The translations under genes were made by a program, and so were the position numbers. From the NCBI GenBank assembly GCA_036276235.1, contig DATBDZ010000125.1:1-18903 (forward strand): a DNA stretch of 18,903 bases, in the 5' to 3' direction. Shown piece after piece: positions 14,040-18,903 of this stretch. The notes beneath the pieces were generated by a model. That model was not told the DNA's origin. It saw only the letters and a list, made by a program, of their open reading frames with translations, and did no database searches. Source of the DNA: JANWHF01 sp036276235 (lineage in GTDB: Bacteria; Planctomycetota; Phycisphaerae; Tepidisphaerales; Tepidisphaeraceae). Position 1 is the stretch's first letter. Each line of letters begins with the position of its first letter.

Positions 14040-15296
14040 CTACCACGAGAAGTTTAATCCAATCGTGTAAATGTTTGCATTCGGGTAAGTCGATTGGAGC
14101 GTCTGGTGATCCAGGCCGTGCATCCAATAGCGATGATAGCCCAGATGCAGGTCCCAATGTTCGTGCAGCGTGATGTTGGCCTCCAGACCCACTGTCGCCG
14201 TCTCCATGAACGACAGGCGATAGTCGGATGAGTAAAAGCTGGGAACGTGGGCCGGGTCGTTGGTTGGGTCGCCGGGAAACTGGATATCGTAAAAATGAGC
14301 CGCGCTCTGGCGGTAATAGCGGAACGACGGCGACACAACCGCAATGTGCCCGAACTTCTGAAACCAGGCGACGCCGACCGTATTGGCGAGAATGCCGTAC
14401 GAATCATGGTAGATGCGATAGGTTCCCTCGACGCTGGCATTGGCGGCAGGCACGCCTTGCGTGAGCGTGAGCAGCAGCGCCTGCGAATCGCGCGTTGAGG
14501 GGCGTTTCTCACCGGCCAGAATCACCCGCGCGTTCGGGTCCAGCGAAGCTTCCTGAAACACAACGCTGCGATAAGGGTCGTTCAAATATCCGTTGGCGTG
14601 GCCAATTGTCGCATTCGCGCTCAGCAACGTTCGCGGCCCCAGAATCTGCGAAACGCCGAACAGAAAATCGTCGGAATTCAAAATCTGTCGATTGTGGATG
14701 TAAGTGAAATCTGTCGGAAGCACCTCATCATACGAATGCGACCAGCCGACATTCAGCGTCGTATTTTTATCGTTGAGATCCAGCGAATAGTTGATCGCGC
14801 CGGAGTATGAGACGTAATCGCTCTCCTTGCTGTAGCTGAATTGCGGAACGATATGATGAGGGCCGAACGTGAGGCCGGTGGACAGATCAATGCCGCGGCG
14901 GATGTCCGCGCTCTGCGCAAGCGGCACAACATTCTGCGGCGTTGCCTGCGAGACCGACGACGCCCCCGAGACGGCATCGAGCGGGCTGGCAAACCCGGTG
15001 ATCGTTGATGGAGGAACGGGCGTGTGCGTATGCGGATTCACCAGCTTGAGCTGGTCGATGGCCGGCGCGCCGATCGGCGTCGCGCCGGAGATGCCGTCGT
15101 AGACGCCGCGAAAAGTGAAATCCATCCAGGGCGCGATCGTGGTGTGCACCCGGAATGATTCCGTTTGCACCGACATCCGCCCCTTATCCTCATTGTAGGT
15201 TTCGTGGGCAAAGCCGATGTCGTCGGCACGCGCGCGGGCGGCGGCCAGCAGCGGCACGCCGATCCCCATCATCAACTGCTTCGATCTTCGCCGCAT
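14040..15296 (-). CDS. DUF3570 protein, predicted outer-membrane beta-barrel
   Basis: Encodes 418 residues from the ATG at 15296, with GGGAG six bases upstream; the frame is open a further 21 codons without support. The first 24 residues (MRRRSKQLMMGIGVPLLAAA, ARA) form a signal peptide. The mature protein is rich in alternating amphipathic strands, for example VSYSGAINYSLDLNDKNTTL, which matches the DUF3570 pattern of a strand with NKNTTL. It ends in IGLNFSW, an aromatic C terminus typical of barrels inserted by BamA. Function is unknown. It heads the group with TlpA and DUF4266 on the same strand. In other bacteria this group can include an ApbE-type flavin transferase, which is not seen here. 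A divergent promoter region (15297-15469) separates it from the LEGRTLLS gene. Confidence 0.88.
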   Translation of the reverse strand: MRRRSKQLMMGIGVPLLAAARARADDIGFAHETYNEDKGRMSVQTESFRVHTTIAPWMDFTFRGVYDGISGATPIGAPAIDQLKLVNPHTHTPVPPSTITGFASPLDAVSGASSVSQATPQNVVPLAQSADIRRGIDLSTGLTFGPHHIVPQFSYSKESDYVSYSGAINYSLDLNDKNTTLNVGWSHSYDEVLPTDFTYIHNRQILNSDDFLFGVSQILGPRTLLSANATIGHANGYLNDPYRSVVFQEASLDPNARVILAGEKRPSTRDSQALLLTLTQGVPAANASVEGTYRIYHDSYGILANTVGVAWFQKFGHIAVVSPSFRYYRQSAAHFYDIQFPGDPTNDPAHVPSFYSSDYRLSFMETATVGLEANITLHEHWDLHLGYHRYWMHGLDHQTLQSTYPNANIYTIGLNFSW

Positions 15297-15418
15297 GCAT
15301 GCTCCCGCGCCCTTGCAGCGTTGTAGAACCCGCGCCGGCGGGTGTCGAGGCGACTGCAAATCTTGCAGATTCGCAGCGATCAGGGGATTTGCGATATCTA
15401 ATACCTTCGTTGTTTCAC

Positions 15419-15424
15419 AAGGAG
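15419..15424 (+). promoter_or_regulatory. Strong Shine-Dalgarno without a standard start codon
   Basis: AAGGAG at 15419-15424 is followed after six bases by ATC ATT, in frame with the LEGRTLLS gene. The first in-frame ATG comes 46 bases after the site, at 15470. Either the site is accidental, or translation starts at ATC/ATT (rare in bacteria), adding 12 or 13 residues. Confidence 0.4.
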
Positions 15425-15469
15425 TTCCCCATCATTAGCGCAAAGTTTTACCGATTGATTAGTGCAGCT

Positions 15470-17332
15470 ATGGGTTCGCGCAAAATGCGCCGCGACGACG
15501 CGCGCGCCGGCCGGCCGCATCGCTCGATGAGCGGGCCGCAAGGCTCTATGATTGAATCGCTTGAAGGACGGACGCTGCTCAGCGTAGCCGCCAGCGCGCA
15601 GCTTGCGCTGGTTTCAACGACGGGCACGCAGGCCAATCCCGTCTACAATTACGACATCACCGTTACCGATACAGGGACGACCAACGTCGGGACGTTCTGG
15701 TTTGGCTGGGTTCCCGGTGAAGATTTCCTGCCGACGCCCCCCATTTCCATCTCGAACCCGACGGGGTGGTCCAACACGACCACGGGTTCCGGCAATTCCA
15801 CCGACGGAACGGCAATCGAATGGGTCGCGACTTCAAACGCCATCACGGCCGGCCATTCGCTGAGCGGCTTTGCGTTTTCCACGACGGACAGCCCCACGGC
15901 GCTCGCGGGGAATTCGCCGGACTTTCCCAGCTCGCCGGCCATGACGGCATTTGTCTACAGCGGCGGGCCGTTTTCTGATGGTGGATTCCAGCTCGTAGTT
16001 GCGCCGGCCGCGACACAGGCCGCCTCGACCACAAATCTGCAAACTTCGGACAACTCGATTTCGGCCGGCGATTCAGTCACGTTTACCGTCGTCGTCGCGC
16101 CGGCTGGCGGACAGGGCGTCATCGCGACGGGATCCGTCAGCTTCTCGCAGGATGGCAATAACCTCGGATCCGCCAATCTGATATCCGATGGCACCGCAAC
16201 CTTTACGACGTCCAGCTTGCCGGTGGGCACCGATCACATCACCGCCAGCTACGGCGGCGACAGCAATTATCTGGCAAGCGTTTCTTCTCCGCTGACTGAG
16301 ACAGTCGCCCCACCGCTCAACGCTGTCGCGACGACGGTCACGCTGATTTCGTCGTTGCCCACTGCACCGCTGGGCGGGACAGTGCAATTGACGGCAACCG
16401 TGACGCCTGCCGTCACAGGCGCGGCGCTAACGGGTAACGTGAGTTTCGCGCAGGATGGAACTGTCGTGGGCAATGCGCCGGTGCAGGCCGATGGCACGGC
16501 AATTCTCACGACATCAACGCTTCCGCTCGGGGCCGACTCGATCGTCGCGACTTACTCCGGCGATAGCTCGTATCTTGGCAGCACTTCATCCGCACTCATA
16601 CAAACCATCACGCAGCCGCTGACGCTGGTGCCGACCATCGTCAAATCGACGCTGCCGAGCGCCGTGGTGGCGGGAGACGCGCTCAAAGGATCGATCACGC
16701 TTTCGATCACCAATCAATCCGGCGCAAACATCAAGGGGAAGGGGACGATCGAGATTTTCGCCAGCACAACCGGCGTCATCGACGGATCCTCTGTTCTGCT
16801 CGGACAAATCTCCAAGACGCTTAATGTCTCCACCACGAAGCCCGCCAAGGCGTCTGTCAGCATCAAGTCGGCGGTGCTTCCCACGGGCACATTCACGCTT
16901 TTTGCGCGGGTGACCGATGCATCGTCGAACGTAAACGATTCCGCCGCCGGCGCGACGATTACCGCCGCCGCGTCGTTTGTGGCGTTGTCGGAAGCGGTGA
17001 CGAAGAATTCGCTTCCCGCTGCCGCGACCAACGGCGCCAAGGCCCGCGGCGCGGTCACGATCTCGATCACCAACGGCGGCAACATCACCACGCCGGGAAC
17101 GACCAGCGTAACGCTCTTCGCCACCAGCAGCGGCACGATCGATGGCTCCGCGATTCAGCTCGCAACTTTCAGTAAGGCACTGCACATCCGCCCCGGCAAA
17201 CCGAGCCGCGCAAGCCTGAAGCTGAAGGAACTTCCCGTGATGACGCCGGGGAGCTACACGCTGGTTGTGCAGGTGATCGATGGAAACGGGCAGGCGACGG
17301 AAGTGACCGTTGGGCCGATCGCGATCAGTTGA
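15470..17332 (+). CDS. Secreted LEGRTLLS-motif protein with Ig-like and CARDB-like repeats
   Basis: Encodes 620 residues from the ATG at 15470. The basic N terminus leads to IESLEGRTLLS at 29-38, the planctomycete extracellular-protein signature (ExRxLLS), thought to mark export to the cell surface. Residues 43-180 form a beta-rich domain without a known match (YNYDITVTDTGTTNVGTFWF). Two bacterial Ig-like domains follow at about 186-280 and 285-382 (GSVSFSQDGNNLG, GNVSFAQDGTVVG). Two CARDB-like domains lie at about 387-500 and 505-620 (KGSITLSITNQSGA, RGAVTISITNGGN). Ser, Thr, Ala and Gly dominate. There is no enzyme motif, membrane anchor or sorting tail. A structural or adhesive surface role is inferred. 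The gene stands alone, divergent from DUF3570, with a palindrome nine bases past its stop. Confidence 0.88.
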   Translation: MGSRKMRRDDARAGRPHRSMSGPQGSMIESLEGRTLLSVAASAQLALVSTTGTQANPVYNYDITVTDTGTTNVGTFWFGWVPGEDFLPTPPISISNPTGWSNTTTGSGNSTDGTAIEWVATSNAITAGHSLSGFAFSTTDSPTALAGNSPDFPSSPAMTAFVYSGGPFSDGGFQLVVAPAATQAASTTNLQTSDNSISAGDSVTFTVVVAPAGGQGVIATGSVSFSQDGNNLGSANLISDGTATFTTSSLPVGTDHITASYGGDSNYLASVSSPLTETVAPPLNAVATTVTLISSLPTAPLGGTVQLTATVTPAVTGAALTGNVSFAQDGTVVGNAPVQADGTAILTTSTLPLGADSIVATYSGDSSYLGSTSSALIQTITQPLTLVPTIVKSTLPSAVVAGDALKGSITLSITNQSGANIKGKGTIEIFASTTGVIDGSSVLLGQISKTLNVSTTKPAKASVSIKSAVLPTGTFTLFARVTDASSNVNDSAAGATITAAASFVALSEAVTKNSLPAAATNGAKARGAVTISITNGGNITTPGTTSVTLFATSSGTIDGSAIQLATFSKALHIRPGKPSRASLKLKELPVMTPGSYTLVVQVIDGNGQATEVTVGPIAIS

Positions 17333-17340
17333 GCTTCCGC

Positions 17341-17401
17341 GTAGGGCGGGTGTACTCGCCCACCACGGGCGGCGAATGGTGGGCGAGTACGCCCACCCTA
17401 C
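17341..17401. repeat. Family B variant palindrome, likely 3' hairpin
   Basis: The arms GTAGGGCGGGTGTACTCGCC (then CACCA) and TGGTGGGCGAGTACGCCCAC (then CCTAC) pair over 25 bases with one or two mismatches. GTACTC is at 17352-17357 and GAGTAC at 17385-17390. The stem starts nine bases after the stop of the LEGRTLLS gene and may protect or end its message; no T-run follows. Confidence 0.9.
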
Positions 17402-17458
17402 AAGCTCAACAAGGCGTCAATTGTCCGCCGTGTTTTCCGGAATATCACTGTAGGTAAT

Positions 17459-17536
17459 CGTCATGCTGAGGTACCCCGAAGCATCTGGCCAACTCGCGCG
17501 GGTGGGCCAGATGCTTCGGAGTACCTCAGCATGACG
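17459..17536. repeat. Family A palindrome, copy 4
   Basis: The arms at 17459-17490 and 17505-17536 (32 bases, one mismatch, ACCCC against AGTAC) surround a 14-base loop. It lies between the convergent LEGRTLLS and hypB genes, 40 bases from the hypB stop, and could serve as a two-way terminator. The flanks conserved around copies 2 and 3 are absent here. Confidence 0.95.
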
Positions 17537-17575
17537 GTTCGTTACTCGATATCCTGACAGATAAGGAGCTGGTAT

Positions 17576-18262
17576 TTAGGCCATCGCCGGCACCCGCTGC
17601 GCTTCGGCGCGACGCGTTGATAGAAATCGGAGCCACTCTTCCATTCCACTCCCCGACTTCGTCGAGACTTGAAGAATCCGCATCCCCGGCCGCACCGATT
17701 GGATGTTGCGATGCGCCGCGGCTTCGTCAAATTCAACCGCCGCCGCCAGATCCATCTTCGTGATGATCGCGACATCGGCGGTATTGAAAATCGTCGGATA
17801 CTTGAGCGGCTTATCTTCGCCTTCGGTGACCGACATCAGCACCAGCCGCAGGTCTTCGCCCAGATCGTAGCTTGAGGGGCAGACGAGATTGCCGACGTTT
17901 TCGATGAAGAGGATATCGAGGTTTTCCGGCAGCCATCCGTCCATCGCCGATCGCACCATCTCCGCCTCGAGATGGCAGACGGTTCCGGTGACGATCTGCT
18001 TTACCGGCGCGCCGCTGCGGGCCAGGCGCTGGGCGTCATTATCCGTTGCAAGATCGCCCACCAGCGCGGCAACGCGATGATTTTGCGCCAGCAACGAAAG
18101 CGTCTTTTCCAGAAATGCCGTCTTCCCCGCGCCGGGACTTGAAACCAGGCTGACGACATAAATGCCGGCGCGCTGGAATGCATCGCGCATCGCGCGGGCG
18201 ACGACGTCATTCTGCTTGAGGACTTTCTGGCGAACTTCGACGAGCCGTGTCTGCGGTTTCAT
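17576..18262 (-). CDS. hypB: Hydrogenase/urease nickel incorporation GTPase HypB
   Basis: Encodes 228 residues from the ATG at 18262, preceded by GGAG at seven bases; a TTG two codons upstream is less likely. The P-loop is SSPGAGKT at 41-48, the switch region GDLATDNDAQRL at 69-80, the metal-site pair Cys96-His97 in GTVCHLEAEMV, and Cys128 in IENVGNLVCPSSYDLGED. The base-specific motif is ITKMD at 167-171. These match the GTPase core of HypB, which uses GTP hydrolysis to load nickel into [NiFe]-hydrogenase with HypA. The N-terminal CxxCGC motif and His-rich tail of some HypBs are missing, so it is the short form without nickel storage. No hydrogenase or other hyp gene is in the window. The start lies inside hypA. 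Confidence 0.95.
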   Translation of the reverse strand: MKPQTRLVEVRQKVLKQNDVVARAMRDAFQRAGIYVVSLVSSPGAGKTAFLEKTLSLLAQNHRVAALVGDLATDNDAQRLARSGAPVKQIVTGTVCHLEAEMVRSAMDGWLPENLDILFIENVGNLVCPSSYDLGEDLRLVLMSVTEGEDKPLKYPTIFNTADVAIITKMDLAAAVEFDEAAAHRNIQSVRPGMRILQVSTKSGSGMEEWLRFLSTRRAEAQRVPAMA

Positions 18263-18605
18263 TGGCAATCTCCAGGGCGGTCAGTTCAAGCTCGCGGCCG
18301 CGGCGAATCTCAGGGCAAAACCCGCCGCACTCGGGGCAGATCATTTCCTGGATCGACGCGATGTTCCGCTCGGCGCGGCAGGCAGGACAGTACGCGACGA
18401 CCGGCACTTGCTCAATAAGCAATCGCGATCCAGCCAGCGGCGATTGCTCGCACGCCAGCTCATACGCCGACAGCAATGCTTCCTTCACGACGCCGCTGAG
18501 CGGGCCAAGCTTAAGATGCACCGCCTCAACGCGAGCGCCGCCGTGGCGAGCCAACTCTTCCTCGGCCAGCTCGATGAGGCTCAGTGCAATTGACAACTCA
18601 TGCAT
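18207..18605 (-). CDS. hypA: Hydrogenase maturation nickel chaperone HypA
   Basis: Encodes 132 residues from the ATG at 18605, giving the required N terminus MHELSIA with nickel-binding His2. The zinc site is CPAC at 73-76 and CPEC at 90-93, with 13 residues between. HypA carries nickel to HypB and then to hydrogenase (in some bacteria also urease). The core ends near ELELTALEIAN (105-115); the last 17 residues (ETADTARRSSPESPQAE) are an extension whose codons overlap the hypB start by 56 bases. No clear Shine-Dalgarno is visible. A family D palindrome starts 41 bases upstream, leaving little space for a promoter between them. Confidence 0.93.
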   Translation of the reverse strand: MHELSIALSLIELAEEELARHGGARVEAVHLKLGPLSGVVKEALLSAYELACEQSPLAGSRLLIEQVPVVAYCPACRAERNIASIQEMICPECGGFCPEIRRGRELELTALEIANETADTARRSSPESPQAE

Positions 18606-18645
18606 GAATAGCGGCTCGATAGTGGGTAGTCCGAATTCGCGCGTC

Positions 18646-18731
18646 GGGTGCCACAGGTCGCGGTACTCCGAGACCTGTGTTTTACGCTTGCCAGAAGGCA
18701 CCGGTCTGCGAGTACGCTGACCTGTGGCGCC
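18646..18731. repeat. Family D inverted repeat, compact copy
   Basis: The left arm at 18646-18679 (GTGCCACAGGTCGCGGTACT and on) pairs imperfectly with the right arm at 18700-18731 across a 20-base loop. GTACTC is at 18663-18668 and GAGTAC at 18710-18715. It lies directly upstream of hypA. The same arms at 6743-6943 are 131 bases apart because of an insert. Confidence 0.88.
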
Positions 18732-18747
18732 GAGATCGCACCGTTTT

Positions 18748-18769
18748 CCGTAGGGTGTGCTTCACCCAC
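18748..18769. repeat. Half of a GTAGGGTGTGC-type palindrome
   Basis: CCGTAGGGTGTGCTTCACCC matches one arm of the palindrome at 8516-8590, but no partner arm follows. The sequence changes to unrelated DNA leading into the transposase-like frame, as if an insertion had split the element here. Confidence 0.55.
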
Positions 18770-18847
18770 CCCTTTCAAGGTGCTTTTCCCGGATGGTAAC
18801 CTTGTGTCTTGGCAGAGGATAGGAAGTCCTCGCCGGAGGATACAAGG

Positions 18848-18903
18848 ATGTTGGGTCGCCGGTTTGAGCCTTTCGTGAAGGGGGCAACGGTCTGTGTCAT
18901 GGT
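18848..18903 (+). CDS. N-terminal fragment of an IS4-type transposase (runs off window)
   Basis: An ATG at 18848 opens a frame that stays open to the window end and reads MLGRRFEPFVKGATVCVMV. GGAGGA at 18835-18840 lies seven bases upstream, one of the strongest ribosome-binding sites in the window. The pattern RFExFV...VxVMV is how I recall IS4-family transposases of Planctomycetota beginning. Only 18 full codons are visible, so the call rests on this short match. The left terminal repeat of the element would lie between about 18769 and 18830, but I cannot define it without the right end. Confidence 0.55.
   Translation, partial: MLGRRFEPFVKGATVCVM

Noticed and set aside
302..17536. CRISPR array
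   Set aside because: The repeats are dispersed palindromes of several families, not regularly spaced direct repeats with unique spacers, and no cas gene is present.
1..18903. tRNA or rRNA genes
   Set aside because: No cloverleaf with a TTCRA loop or conserved rRNA segment was seen on either strand; hairpins found are all repeat elements.

Overview
The window looks like chromosomal DNA of a Planctomycetota bacterium. It is GC-rich and carries three lineage hallmarks. The first is a secreted protein with the N-terminal LEGRTLLS motif of planctomycete extracellular proteins. The second is a cytochrome c/DUF1587-1595-1592-1588-1585 protein coupled to a Tat-exported DUF1552 protein. The third is intergenic DNA filled with several families of long palindromes. 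The phylum is inferred from these families; I cannot name the species.

Layout. 1-94: possible tail of a gene entering from the left. 95-452: repeats only. 453-2664 (minus): BamE/SmpA-like lipoprotein, PIG-L deacetylase, small protein-kinase-like protein. 2859-6731 (plus): MoaE, a four-helix membrane protein tightly linked to a sulfotransferase, and nicotinate phosphoribosyltransferase, separated by palindromes. 7000-12604 (minus): cytochrome c/DUF1592 protein, DUF1552 protein and an exported ankyrin-repeat protein, probably one functional cluster. 12605-13105: a dense stack of repeats. 13106-15296 (minus): DUF3570 outer-membrane barrel, TlpA-like thioredoxin and DUF4266 lipoprotein, a recognisable envelope module. 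15470-17332 (plus): the LEGRTLLS protein with Ig-like and CARDB-like repeats. 17576-18605 (minus): hypB and hypA, nickel insertion. 18848-18903 (plus): first 18 codons of what looks like an IS4-type transposase, with a strong Shine-Dalgarno, running off the right edge.

How the parts fit. Most genes are housekeeping or envelope functions in short same-strand groups. Coupled pairs are DUF1592/DUF1552 (ATGA overlap), TlpA/DUF4266 (TGATG overlap), hypA/hypB (56-base overlap) and membrane protein/sulfotransferase (10-base gap with the Shine-Dalgarno touching the stop).

The most unusual signal is in the intergenic DNA. At least four palindrome families occur about 15 times. Families A, C and D and one variant of B place the same hexamer, GTACTC/GAGTAC, inside their arms. 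By eye, 17 of 18 occurrences of that hexamer lie in these repeats and only one lies in a gene. Two copies of one palindrome also sit in about 200-base conserved units placed in opposite orientation 7.7 kb apart, which suggests a mobile, non-autonomous element.
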